Source: Gammaproteobacteria bacterium (GTDB taxonomy: Bacteria > Pseudomonadota > Gammaproteobacteria > Enterobacterales > Alteromonadaceae). Taken from it: 64,000 nucleotides of DNA. A program made the position numbers and the translations under genes. Below, piece after piece: positions 56,105-64,000 of the stretch. The stretch's first letter is position 1; the number at the start of each line of letters is the position of its first letter. The DNA lies in contig JAAFAI010000007.1 of the NCBI GenBank assembly GCA_018222405.1, forward strand, positions 62,001 through 126,000. Reading direction: 5' to 3'. The notes under the pieces were generated by a model that searched no databases, was not told where the DNA came from, and saw nothing but the letters and a program-made list of their open reading frames with translations.

Positions 56105-57823
56105 GTGAAGATGATGTCGGGCGCCGCCATGGTGGTGGAAGCGCTAAAAGATGTAGGAGTTACACATGTATTCGGTTACCCGGGTGGTGCCGTTCTTGAC
56201 ATTTATGATGCATTATTTGCTCAGGATGATGTCAAACATGTCCTCGTGCGTCATGAACAGGCAGCTGCTCATATGGCAGATGGTTACGCGCGTTCGACAG
56301 GTAAAACCGGTACCGTCCTCGTCACTTCAGGCCCTGGCGCTACCAATACCTTAACCGGTATTGCCACGGCGTACATGGACTCGATCCCTATGGTTATCTT
56401 ATCTGGTCAGGTGCCATCGATGCTCATCGGTGAAGATGCCTTCCAGGAGACCGATATGGTGGGATGTTCTCGCCCGATCGTAAAACACAGCTTCCTGGTT
56501 AAGCGGGCTGAGGATATTCCTGACGCCATCGCGAAAGCCTATTACATTGCTAACACCGGCCGTCCGGGCCCGGTAGTGGTTGATTTACCAAAAGATATCG
56601 TTAACGTCATGGAAGAACACCCTTATGTGTTCCCGACTGATGTAACCATGCGTTCTTATAACCCAACCGTACGCGGCCATATGAAGCAGGTGAAAAAAGC
56701 CGTTGCCTCACTTAAAAAAGCAGAGCGTCCGGTACTTTATGTAGGCGGTGGTGCTATCACGGCCGAAGCGTCTGGCTTAGTGACCCAACTGGCTGAGTTA
56801 TTACAAGCGCCGGTAACCTGTACGCTGATGGGACTGGGGGCATTCCCTGGTACCCACGAGCAGTTCGTTGGCATGCTGGGCATGCACGGTACGCTTGAAG
56901 CCAACAAAACCATGCACAATTCAGACTGTATCTTGGCGCTGGGTGCCCGTTTTGATGACCGTGTTACTAATAACGTCGAAAAATTTTGTCCCCATGCAGA
57001 TATCATTCATGTGGACATTGACCCGGCGTCGATTTCTAAAACCGTGAATGCCCACATTCCTGTTGTTGGTTCGGTAGAAACGGTACTGGAACAGATCCTA
57101 AACCTGTTAACGCCTGAAGAGCTGCCAGAGCAAAAAGCAAAACTGGCTGACTGGTGGGAGCAAATCACTCAGTGGCGTAGCCGCAAGTGCCTCAACTTCG
57201 AACAGGGTGAGTCGGTGATCAAACCGCAAAAGGTTATCGAATCACTGTACAAGCACACCAATGGTGAAGCGTACGTTAGCTCTGACGTTGGTCAGCACCA
57301 GATGTTTGCAGCGCTTTACTACCCGTATGATAAGCCGCGCCGTTGGATCAACTCCGGTGGCCTGGGCACTATGGGCTTTGGTTTGCCAGCTGCTATGGGT
57401 GTACAGTTCGCCCACCCGGATGCCACCTCAGTGGTGGTAACCGGCGACGGTAGTATCCAGATGAACATTCAGGAGCTGTCTACCTGTTTGCAATACAATT
57501 TGCCGATTAAGATTATTTCACTGAATAACCGTGCTCTGGGTATGGTTCGTCAGTGGCAGGATATGATTTACAAAGGGCGTCACTCCCATTCTTATATGGA
57601 TTCCATGCCCGACTTCGTCAAACTGGCCGAGGCTTATGGTCATGTGGGTATTAAAGTTGACTCGCTGTCTGAATTAGACGCAGCAATGGAAAAGTGCTTT
57701 AGCATTACTGATCGTCTGGTATTTATGGATATTGCAGTTGACCAGAATGAACACGTATATCCCATGCAAATTAAGTACGGCGCGATGGATGACATGCGCT
57801 TGAGCAAGACGGAGAGAACCTGA
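56105..57823 (+). CDS. ilvI: Acetolactate synthase III, large (catalytic) subunit
   Basis: This ThDP-dependent enzyme makes acetolactate or acetohydroxybutyrate for valine, leucine and isoleucine. It has 572 residues (E. coli IlvI 574). The catalytic Glu51 is in '[16 protein letters not shown]'. The FAD-binding middle domain and the ThDP motif '[29 protein letters not shown]' are complete. The start is GTG with AGGAG upstream. The stop codon overlaps the ilvH ATG by one base. Confidence 0.97.
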   Translation: MKMMSGAAMVVEALKDVGVTHVFGYPGGAVLDIYDALFAQDDVKHVLVRHEQAAAHMADGYARSTGKTGTVLVTSGPGATNTLTGIATAYMDSIPMVILSGQVPSMLIGEDAFQETDMVGCSRPIVKHSFLVKRAEDIPDAIAKAYYIANTGRPGPVVVDLPKDIVNVMEEHPYVFPTDVTMRSYNPTVRGHMKQVKKAVASLKKAERPVLYVGGGAITAEASGLVTQLAELLQAPVTCTLMGLGAFPGTHEQFVGMLGMHGTLEANKTMHNSDCILALGARFDDRVTNNVEKFCPHADIIHVDIDPASISKTVNAHIPVVGSVETVLEQILNLLTPEELPEQKAKLADWWEQITQWRSRKCLNFEQGESVIKPQKVIESLYKHTNGEAYVSSDVGQHQMFAALYYPYDKPRRWINSGGLGTMGFGLPAAMGVQFAHPDATSVVVTGDGSIQMNIQELSTCLQYNLPIKIISLNNRALGMVRQWQDMIYKGRHSHSYMDSMPDFVKLAEAYGHVGIKVDSLSELDAAMEKCFSITDRLVFMDIAVDQNEHVYPMQIKYGAMDDMRLSKTERT

Positions 57824-58320
57824 TGAAAAGAATTATTTCAGTATTAATGGAAAACGCACCAGGTGCACTGTCGAGAATTGTTGGAGTGTTTTCACAGCGC
57901 GGTTACAACGTTGACTCTTTATGTGTAGCACCAACCGAAGATCCGAGTCTGTCCCGTCTGACCATCATCACCCATGGTGATGACAAGGTTATTGAGCAGA
58001 TTACCAAGCAGGTGAATAAGCTGGTGGATGTGCTTAAAGTTATCGATTTATCAGAAAATGCGCACATTGAACGGGAAATGATGCTGATTAAAGTAGCAAC
58101 CCGTAACGAAGCTATTCGTGCAGAAGTGAAGCGCAATGCTGATATTTTCCGCGCCAACATCCTTGATGTATCGTTAAACAACTACACCATGGAAGTAACC
58201 GGTACCACAGATAAACTGGATGCCTTCGCTACAACCATGGCGCAATGCACAGAGATTATCGAGTCCTCCCGCACCGGCGTGTGCGGCCTGGCCCGGGGTG
58301 AGCGCGCTCTGCGCCCATAA
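57823..58320 (+). CDS. ilvH: Acetolactate synthase III, small (regulatory) subunit
   Basis: The 165-residue ACT-domain protein confers valine feedback control on IlvI. The N-terminal ACT domain 'ISVLMENAPGALSRIVGVFSQRGYNVDSLCVAPTED' is intact, including the glycine and asparagine that bind valine. It is translationally coupled to ilvI and ends at a terminator. Confidence 0.97.
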   Translation: MKRIISVLMENAPGALSRIVGVFSQRGYNVDSLCVAPTEDPSLSRLTIITHGDDKVIEQITKQVNKLVDVLKVIDLSENAHIEREMMLIKVATRNEAIRAEVKRNADIFRANILDVSLNNYTMEVTGTTDKLDAFATTMAQCTEIIESSRTGVCGLARGERALRP

Positions 58321-58333
58321 CCACTCAAACACT

Positions 58334-58363
58334 AAAAAGCCCGGCTAAGCCGGGCTTTTTTTT
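58334..58363. terminator. Bidirectional terminator between ilvH and the downstream unknown gene
   Basis: AGCCCGGC (58338-58345) pairs with GCCGGGCT (58349-58356) around a three-base loop. A T8 run follows on plus and an A/T-rich run on minus, so it can serve ilvIH and the convergent gene at 58366. Confidence 0.9.
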
Positions 58364-58365
58364 GT

Positions 58366-58680
58366 TTAAAACTGGTGGTTAGGTAAGGCAAGCCTGTGGT
58401 GTTTGTGGGGATCCCGAAACTGGCTGTAATCCTGACGTTGCTGACCGCGAATGGCCAGCACAATAAGTGCCACAGAGAAGAAGGAAAAAAACACACTAAG
58501 GTGACTTTCGTCAAACCGGGCGCTGAGCTGTGGCTGAGGTTTGTAAAACAGGGGCGGACTCTGATAACCGAAGCTTTGCTGGAACTGTAAAAGGAGTTCG
58601 TCGTGATCCGGTTGTAATGCAGACGCTGGCAGGGATAGCCCGAGGCAAAATAACAATTTAATGCAGCTTTTAAATAGCAC
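58366..58680 (-). CDS. Small exported or membrane protein of unknown function
   Basis: The 104-residue product starts at a GTG (58680) behind a strong GGAGGAGG. It has a signal peptide (cleavage near residue 21, 'LPASA'), a middle Gln/Pro/Phe-rich segment and a transmembrane helix near 60-77 ('VFFSFFSVALIVLAI'), then a basic, His-rich C-terminus. I recognise no family. It is convergent with ilvH and lies downstream of the beta-barrel-like gene at 58911 in the same direction, 230 bp away. Confidence 0.6.
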   Translation of the reverse strand: MLFKSCIKLLFCLGLSLPASALQPDHDELLLQFQQSFGYQSPPLFYKPQPQLSARFDESHLSVFFSFFSVALIVLAIRGQQRQDYSQFRDPHKHHRLALPNHQF

Positions 58681-58910
58681 TGATGCCTCCTCCTTGTTGC
58701 GTATAGCGATTAATAATTAACCAGTCCAGTTGGTCTATTAAACCCAATTCTGGGTTTGTGAGCAAGGGGGCAGCGGTTTATATCTGTTACGAAAATACAC
58801 TAAAATAAAGTAAGCTTATAATTTAATTATATTTTATTTTGGCGCTATAGCATCAGGCAGAAAAGTCGCGGTGAAAGCGGAATGAGCAACGAACCTCTCA
58901 CAGTAGCTAT

Positions 58911-59879
58911 TTACTGTTGGCCGTAGTAAAACTCAAAACGCATGGCTACGCCGTAGGAGGGCTTAAAGTCTTCTTTGCGAAGCCATAATACAAACGGCTC
59001 AAGTTCAAAATAAAGCCACGAGCGTAAATAGTTAGTGCGCCAGCGTGCACTGGTATATACCTCATTGAGGTGATGGTTTGGCTTGGTCAGGCCTTTAGTC
59101 ACAAAGGTATACAATATGGCACTCTCCTGGGTGAGTGGTCGCAGGTATTGCACTTCATGTCGCCAGAACCAGTCTTCAAAGCGGTCACGGTAATAGTAAC
59201 GGTTATTAAAGCGCAGGTATTTTTCATCGGCCAGCAGGTAGGTGAAATCCAGCCCAAGCTCGGCGCCAAGCTCATCCCTGGTGTAATAGTACAGCTCGGC
59301 GTCGTAATCCATCTTCAGCACATCAGTAAAGTGATAATCACTTTCGTACTGACTTTTGGCAAACAGTTGACCCCGTCGTCCGGCACCGATGCGGTGAGAG
59401 ATAGGCGAGTCCTGCTCTTCCTGATAGCGTAGTGACAGGGTGGTGGAGTCGCGGTTTTCGTTAACCGCATCTCTGGCTGCCCGGATGGAATCCTGACGAT
59501 CGTAACTTTCGTCATCAGACAGCATCAAATCCACACGGTCTTTTAAAGCCGGCAATTTTACCCTGACCCGGAAGCGAAAATCCTGCGCAGCCAGATCGCG
59601 GGTACGGGGTTCCCAGCCAAACCGCACTCGGCCCTCGGCCCTGGCATTTTTATGCTCGTCACTGTCTGCCAGCGCAAAAAATTCGTCGAGACGTTGCGCT
59701 GTGTAATCCATGGACTCACTAAAATTACTGTGCCAGTTATCCAGCCAGCTTTCTGTGACCGGCGGATTTTGCTGCGGCTTATCCCGTTCAACCGATGTGT
59801 CATCAGACTGACCGAGGGCCTGGTTACTCACCCATAACCCAAGGAGCAGCAAACTGGCGAATTGCCTGCGTTTAAACAA
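58911..59879 (-). CDS. Predicted outer-membrane beta-barrel protein of unknown function
   Basis: The 322-residue protein has a signal peptide (cleavage near residue 23, 'QALG'), an acidic helix-rich N-terminus with 'ESWLDNWHSNFSESMDYTAQRLDEFF', then regular amphipathic strands with many Tyr/Arg/Asp residues ('FRFRVRVKLPALKDRVDLMLSDDES', 'LRFNNRYYYRDRFEDWFWRHEVQYLRPL') and a C-terminal 'VAMRFEFYYGQQ'. This looks like a barrel. I recognise no named family. Confidence 0.65.
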   Translation of the reverse strand: MFKRRQFASLLLLGLWVSNQALGQSDDTSVERDKPQQNPPVTESWLDNWHSNFSESMDYTAQRLDEFFALADSDEHKNARAEGRVRFGWEPRTRDLAAQDFRFRVRVKLPALKDRVDLMLSDDESYDRQDSIRAARDAVNENRDSTTLSLRYQEEQDSPISHRIGAGRRGQLFAKSQYESDYHFTDVLKMDYDAELYYYTRDELGAELGLDFTYLLADEKYLRFNNRYYYRDRFEDWFWRHEVQYLRPLTQESAILYTFVTKGLTKPNHHLNEVYTSARWRTNYLRSWLYFELEPFVLWLRKEDFKPSYGVAMRFEFYYGQQ

Positions 59880-60179
59880 GATGGCCAGTTCCTTTTATTG
59901 TTAGCGTGTCTAATTCGGACATTGGTAGTTAAGCACCTGACTTCCATGAAAATGCTTGTAACTGATTCAATTAGCTTGCGCGATAATGCCGGTGGCTGCA
60001 AATAAATTTTACACATCCTGCCGGCACAGATCTGACCTGCGATTTTTTTGGCTGGCAGACTAATCAATACTGGCTTATCACAAATAGCTCGGTAGAATAT
60101 CGCGATTAATCGATAAAAGTGCTGTTTGAATTGAAAGTCAATGGCATACTGTAGTCATTGATGTAAGCAAGAGGTTTTT
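59880..60179. other. Divergent spacer between the barrel-like gene and tatA
   Basis: This 300 bp stretch has no credible ORF. A possible tatA promoter is TTTGAA (about 60126) with TACTGT (about 60148), and AGAGG precedes the ATG. No other structure was seen. Confidence 0.4.
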
Positions 60180-60416
60180 ATGGGCAATATTGGTTGGGTA
60201 CAACTACTCATCGTGCTGGTAATTGTTGTGCTGTTATTTGGTACCAAAAAATTAAAAGGCATTGGTTCGGATTTAGGCGGAGCAATTAAAGGGTTTAAGA
60301 AAGCTGTGTCTGAAGAAGACGCCGACTTTAAAGAGCCACAGTCTAAAGTGGAAGAAAAGCCTAAGGCCGGTAGCGAATCTGTTAAAACAGAAAGCGAAAC
60401 TAAAGAAAAACACTAA
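60180..60416 (+). CDS. tatA: Twin-arginine translocase subunit TatA
   Basis: The 78-residue protein has a short N-terminal transmembrane helix (about 4-20), the '[24 protein letters not shown]' amphipathic helix and a charged Glu/Lys tail. It forms the size-variable pore of the Tat exporter. It overlaps tatB by one base. Confidence 0.97.
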   Translation: MGNIGWVQLLIVLVIVVLLFGTKKLKGIGSDLGGAIKGFKKAVSEEDADFKEPQSKVEEKPKAGSESVKTESETKEKH

Positions 60417-60715
60417 TGTTCGATATTGGGTTTTGGGAAATCCTGTTAATTGGTGTATTGGCGCTTGTTGTGCTGGGGCCTGAACGGCTGCCCGGTGCTA
60501 TGCGCTCGACCCTGAAAACAATTCGAAGCGTTAGGAACGTCGCCAGTGGGTTCAAGGAAGAAGTTGAGCATCAACTGCGGGTTCATGAGTTGCATGAGAA
60601 TTTAAAAAAAGCGGAACAACAAGGGCTTAAGGATTTGTCTCCGGAGTTGAAAAACAGCGTTGACGAACTCAAAGAAGCTGCCGAATCTGTTCAAAAACCG
60701 TATAAAAAGCCATAA
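60416..60715 (+). CDS. tatB: Twin-arginine translocase subunit TatB
   Basis: The 99-residue protein has the TatB opening '[26 protein letters not shown]' and a long amphipathic/coiled region. It forms the receptor complex with TatC that binds RR signal peptides. tatC starts directly after its stop codon. Confidence 0.97.
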   Translation: MFDIGFWEILLIGVLALVVLGPERLPGAMRSTLKTIRSVRNVASGFKEEVEHQLRVHELHENLKKAEQQGLKDLSPELKNSVDELKEAAESVQKPYKKP

Positions 60716-61477
60716 ATGTCTGAAGAAAATAGTCTTATATCGCATCTGATTGAGTTGCGCTCACGGTTGCTGCGCGCTGTCCTCAGCGTCTTTCTGGTAT
60801 TTGTTTGCCTGGCTTATTTTTCTAACGACCTTTATCAGTTACTGGCTCAGCCGCTGTTACGGACGTTACCGGTTAATTCATCCATGATTGCGACAGATGT
60901 CGCGTCGCCTTTCTTCGCACCTTTCAAGTTAACCATGGTGCTGTCGTTTTTTATTGCTATCCCTTATGTGCTGTTTCAGGTGTGGGGTTTTGTTGCCCCG
61001 GGGTTATATCGCAATGAGAAAAAGCTGGTCGCACCGCTGTTATTTTCCAGTACCGTGCTGTTTTATGCCGGAATGGCGTTCGCCTACTACGTAGTGTTTC
61101 CGGTGGTGTTTGCATTCTTTACCTCGGTGGCGCCGGAAGGCGTAACCGTTGCTACCGATATCAACAGTTATCTTAATTTTGTATTAAAACTGTTCTTTGC
61201 ATTTGGTGTGTCATTTGAAATTCCCATTGCCATTGTGCTGCTGTGCTGGACAGGCGTAACAGATGCTAACAGCCTGCGTCAGAAGCGTCCTTACGTTATT
61301 GTCGGGGCATTTGTGATTGGCATGCTGCTGACACCGCCAGATATTATTTCCCAGTCGTTACTGGCAATTCCGATGTGGATATTGTTTGAGTGCGGTGTTG
61401 TCATCGGCGCATTGTATAGTCGCGATAACGAAGATGAAAACGAAGAAGATAAGGAAGAGTCCGCCGCGAAGGACTAA
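60716..61477 (+). CDS. tatC: Twin-arginine translocase subunit TatC
   Basis: The 253-residue inner-membrane protein has six transmembrane helices and the conserved '[13 protein letters not shown]', '[10 protein letters not shown]', '[21 protein letters not shown]' and 'FGVSFEIPI' segments. The acidic tail ('[15 protein letters not shown]') extends into the cytoplasm. It completes tatABC. Confidence 0.98.
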   Translation: MSEENSLISHLIELRSRLLRAVLSVFLVFVCLAYFSNDLYQLLAQPLLRTLPVNSSMIATDVASPFFAPFKLTMVLSFFIAIPYVLFQVWGFVAPGLYRNEKKLVAPLLFSSTVLFYAGMAFAYYVVFPVVFAFFTSVAPEGVTVATDINSYLNFVLKLFFAFGVSFEIPIAIVLLCWTGVTDANSLRQKRPYVIVGAFVIGMLLTPPDIISQSLLAIPMWILFECGVVIGALYSRDNEDENEEDKEESAAKD

Positions 61478-61531
61478 ACTGTTTACAACAAATGGCCTGA
61501 GTCAATAAAACAAAACCAAAGGATGCCAGCC

Positions 61532-62107
61532 ATGAAAAAACTGTCCGCTTTGATTTTACCTGCTTTGTTGTGGCTGGTGTCGGTAAATACCTATGCCGAC
61601 AACCTGCTGCAGGCCATAGCATCCTGTAAAGCCATCGACAATGACTCCCGTCGCCTGGCTTGTTTTGATGCCATCCAATCCCCGGCCCTTGAGCGTTTTG
61701 CCGCATCCGAAAACAACCAGAGAATGCCACAAAAACCAGCTGTCACCGGCACAGAAAAGGCACGTGACAAGCAGGCTGCTAATATCTCTGAACAAGCTCA
61801 GGCCCGGCGCGACGAACACAAGCAGACTCAGCCGCGTAGTCAGGTACCAGCCGATTTTGGTTTACCGCCAAAGACGGTAGAAGAAGACATTGATGAACTC
61901 ACTGCCACCATCTCGCAACTCAGTGAGACTGCCCGTGGCAAACTACTTATCACCCTCGATAACGGCACTCAGTGGCAACAAAAAGATAGTCAGCCTATGC
62001 AGCTCGACCCCGGCATGGAAGTGACTATCGAAAGCGGTTTTCTCGGCGCTTTCTTTTTGAGTCATGACGGCGTTAACCGCCGCATTAAAGTAAAGCGGAT
62101 CCGATAA
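61532..62107 (+). CDS. Exported protein of unknown function between tatC and tatD
   Basis: The 191-residue protein starts at the ATG at 61532, with AAGGA 8 bases before; an ATG at 61523 would lie within that site. A signal peptide (cleavage near residue 22) precedes 'QAIASCKAIDNDSRRLACFDAI', a Cys pair pattern seen in several small periplasmic proteins. The middle is a Gln/Lys/Arg-rich linker and the C-terminal part ('LLITLDNGTQWQQKD...GMEVTIESGFLGAFFL..DGVNRRIKVKRI') resembles an OB/SH3-like beta barrel. It interrupts the tatABC-tatD order. The tatD gene follows 1 bp after its stop. Confidence 0.7.
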   Translation: MKKLSALILPALLWLVSVNTYADNLLQAIASCKAIDNDSRRLACFDAIQSPALERFAASENNQRMPQKPAVTGTEKARDKQAANISEQAQARRDEHKQTQPRSQVPADFGLPPKTVEEDIDELTATISQLSETARGKLLITLDNGTQWQQKDSQPMQLDPGMEVTIESGFLGAFFLSHDGVNRRIKVKRIR

Positions 62108-62108
62108 C

Positions 62109-62879
62109 ATGACCTGGTTTGATGCCGGGGTAAATATGTTCGATGCGCGCATGCCCGTCGAACAAACCATCGAAGACGCCCTGGCTGCCGGCGTTTCCAG
62201 ACTTTGTCTTATCACCACTCATCCGAATGAATGGCAGCAGGCTGAAGATTACTATCAACAGTATCCTGAGCAGCTCTGTTATACCCTGGGTATTCACCCC
62301 CACAATGCTAAAGATGCCCGTCCGGAACACTGGCAGGAATTGCGGGTAAGAGCTAAACAGCCTGGCGTTGTGGCAGTGGGGGAGTGCGGTCTGGATTTTA
62401 ACCGTGATTTCTCTCCTCGTGATGTGCAGCGCGACGTGTTTGCTGAGCAACTAGCTCTGGCGGTTGAGCTTAATAAGCCGGTCTATCTGCACGAACGGGA
62501 TGCCTTTACCGATCAACTGACTATTCTCGAACCCTTTAAAAGCGAACTGGCAGGAGGGATTGCTCATTGTTTTACCGGCACTGTCGAGGAAATGCGAGCC
62601 TACCTGGCGCTGGGGCTGTACATCGGGATTACCGGTTGGGTGTGTGATGCCAAACGCGGAGAGTCATTGCGAGAAGCACTAAGTGAGCTACCTGCACAGC
62701 GGCTTATTCTGGAAACCGATGCTCCCTATCTGTATCCTAAGGATCGAAAGCCGAGACAACGCAATAATGCGCCGGCTTATTTGCCACATATCGGCCAAAC
62801 TGTCGCTCAGATCAAAACGCTGAGTGTTGAACAGGTACAAAATATCAGCTTTAACAACGCCAAACAGTTATTTGGCTAA
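62109..62879 (+). CDS. tatD: TatD-family metal-dependent DNase
   Basis: This TIM-barrel hydrolase has been reported to act as a 3'-5' exonuclease. The 256-residue protein has 'LGIHPHNAKD', 'GECGLDFNRDFSPRDVQRDVF', 'HCFTGTVEEM', 'YIGITGWVCDAKRGESLRE' and 'ETDAPYLYPKD', which match TatD itself rather than YcfH or YjjV. It lacks the extreme N-terminal His motif of other TatD-like members and has 'DAGVNMFD' instead, as E. coli TatD does. The tat operon setting agrees. Confidence 0.94.
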   Translation: MTWFDAGVNMFDARMPVEQTIEDALAAGVSRLCLITTHPNEWQQAEDYYQQYPEQLCYTLGIHPHNAKDARPEHWQELRVRAKQPGVVAVGECGLDFNRDFSPRDVQRDVFAEQLALAVELNKPVYLHERDAFTDQLTILEPFKSELAGGIAHCFTGTVEEMRAYLALGLYIGITGWVCDAKRGESLREALSELPAQRLILETDAPYLYPKDRKPRQRNNAPAYLPHIGQTVAQIKTLSVEQVQNISFNNAKQLFG

Positions 62880-62892
62880 CAGAGCGAATAGT

Positions 62893-64000
62893 ATGCAGTT
62901 TTTTGCGTCAACCAAACTGGTTACAGAAAAGTGGTTATTTATACTAACCAGCCTGTTGGTTGTGGCGGTGCTTATTGTCATCACCCGGTCTGCACTGGAT
63001 GATACCCAGCACAGTTTTACGCCTGAATTGCGAACTATTGTCGCAGATGCGTCGCCGGGTACGTTAACAGCGCTAAGAGCACAGACTAATACCGACTGGC
63101 ACCCGGTTACCAACCCAATCAGCTTTGGCTACAGCGATAAAGCCCATTGGGTAAGTTTGTCCTTAGCCTCAGCCAGTCTTGATGGTCAGCTGTCCTACAT
63201 CGAAATCGATTATCCACTGCTGGATAACATTGACCTGTGGGTGGTACAGGGTGAAGAGCAGCACCATTTTTCGGCGGGTGATAGCAAACCCTTTAATCAG
63301 CGGGAGCTGCGGTACAACAGTTTTTTATTTGCCCTGCCGGAAAATGACCGGCCGGCAGAGGTGTTTGTGCGGGTGCAGTCATCCAGTGTGGTAAAACTGG
63401 CGATAAAGGTATGGCAGCGCCAGGCTTTCAGTGAATATACCGCCAATACTAATCTGATTATGGGACTGTTCTTTGGCCTTTTACTGGCCATGGGTCTGAG
63501 CAATCTGTTTTTCTTTTTTACCACCCGAAATCTGACCTTTTTATTTTATACGGGTTACGTACTGTGCCTTGGCCTCACGCTGGCAAGTCTGCATGGCTTT
63601 GGTTATAAATACCTTTGGCCCAACCAGGTTTGGTTCCAAGGCCAGGCCGTCGGCTTTCTGGCCAGCGCCACGCTGTTCTTTGCAGTTATTTTTGCCGGTT
63701 CACTGCTGGAGGTCAGGCAGCACAGCCCGTTCTTTACCAAATGCTTCAGAGCCCTTTCGCTATCATTTTTGGTATTAACCGTCAGCGCTTTGCTGCTCGA
63801 CTATGCTATCTCGATTAAAGTGTTTTTAATGCTGCTTACCATCACGGTTATTCTGATTATGGGTGTGGCAATCTGGTTTGCCGTGCGCCGCATCAGTATT
63901 GCCGGATATTACGCGCTGGCGTGGAGTGCGCTGTTAATCAGTGCCTTGTCGGCCAGTCTGGATAATCTTGGTGTGCTGAATATCAGTATTCCGTCGCAGG
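62893..64000 (+). CDS. 7TMR-DISM sensor protein (partial, runs off the right edge)
   Basis: Starting at the ATG at 62893 there are 369 open codons with no stop. The N-terminal region has one anchor helix (about 14-32) and a 7TMR-DISM extracellular domain ('YSDKAHWVSLSLA...YIEIDYPLLDNIDLWVVQG', 'FVRVQSSSVVKLAIKVWQ'). The transmembrane block begins at about 185 ('NLIMGLFFGLLLAMGLSNLFFFFTTRN'). Such proteins usually continue into a GGDEF, kinase or adenylate cyclase output domain, which lies beyond the window. Confidence 0.85.
   Translation, partial: MQFFASTKLVTEKWLFILTSLLVVAVLIVITRSALDDTQHSFTPELRTIVADASPGTLTALRAQTNTDWHPVTNPISFGYSDKAHWVSLSLASASLDGQLSYIEIDYPLLDNIDLWVVQGEEQHHFSAGDSKPFNQRELRYNSFLFALPENDRPAEVFVRVQSSSVVKLAIKVWQRQAFSEYTANTNLIMGLFFGLLLAMGLSNLFFFFTTRNLTFLFYTGYVLCLGLTLASLHGFGYKYLWPNQVWFQGQAVGFLASATLFFAVIFAGSLLEVRQHSPFFTKCFRALSLSFLVLTVSALLLDYAISIKVFLMLLTITVILIMGVAIWFAVRRISIAGYYALAWSALLISALSASLDNLGVLNISIPSQ

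Noticed and set aside
58721..58745. Palindrome-like ACCAGTCCAGTTGGT as a third FadR-like site
   Set aside because: The half-sites are in the opposite arrangement (ACCA...TGGT) and do not match the TGGT...ACCA core seen at 19857 and 45589.
1..64000. CRISPR arrays, insertion sequences, prophage or rRNA genes
   Set aside because: No regularly spaced repeats, transposase, integrase or phage structural genes, and no rRNA sequence were recognised anywhere in the window.

Overview
This window is a chromosomal segment of a marine-type gammaproteobacterium, most likely an Alteromonadales / Alteromonadaceae relative. The assignment is inferred from gene content and order, not from a search. The dam-damX-aroB-aroK-pilQPONM | mrcA block, the yibN-grxC-secB-gpsA | gpmI-envC-yibQ block, the psd-rsgA | orn-tRNA-Gly block and the tatABC...tatD block all follow the gammaproteobacterial layout. 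A TonB receptor followed by a TPR-sulfotransferase, and a TorF-type porin, fit a marine heterotroph. No phage, insertion sequence or CRISPR array was seen.

Layout. 1-3365 (minus): partial HDOD protein, pabA, trpS, rpe. 3372-5143 (plus): a TorF-type porin and two small proteins, lying between rpe and dam; gph is absent between rpe and trpS. 5166-14138 (minus): dam, damX, aroB, aroK and the type IV pilus operon pilMNOPQ, divergent from mrcA. 16969-18660: malic enzyme maeA, followed by a candidate small RNA. 18988-26613 (minus): an alpha/beta hydrolase and the arginine operon argCBFGH-argA, with two ArgR boxes, a leader ORF and a strong leader terminator. 27101-29524: mgsA, a frameshifted periplasmic TonB-domain gene, a lipase-like hydrolase and trmL. 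29550-35809: gpsA, secB, grxC, yibN (minus) divergent from gpmI, envC, yibQ (plus). 35914-39966: a Zur-box-controlled MerC-like gene, then glycerophosphodiesterase, EamA transporter, psd and rsgA on minus. 40055-40911: orn and tRNA-Gly with a partial 3' duplication. 41418-48023: TonB receptor, TPR-sulfotransferase, DUF4442 hotdog protein, fatty-acid-hydroxylase-type membrane protein, a secreted unknown and an HTH-regulator remnant. 48044-55387 (minus): a self-contained ABC-exporter operon ending in a sigma-54 response regulator and its kinase. 56105-62879: ilvIH, two unknowns on minus, tatABC, an unknown and tatD. 62893-64000: a partial 7TMR-DISM sensor.

The strongest observations are regulatory. 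There is a perfect ARG box before the TorF porin. The arg operon has two ArgR boxes 3 bp apart plus an apparent attenuator. A near-ideal Zur palindrome precedes a merC-like gene. Two nearly identical FadR-like palindromes precede two lipid-type hydrolase genes. The ABC exporter operon is headed by a 32-residue membrane peptide and preceded by a -24 element and a cluster of GTGTCCG/CGGACAC half-sites, which suggests autoregulation by its own sigma-54 activator. Several reading-frame problems and remnants are also visible: the tonB-like gene, the HTH fragment and the tRNA 3' duplication.
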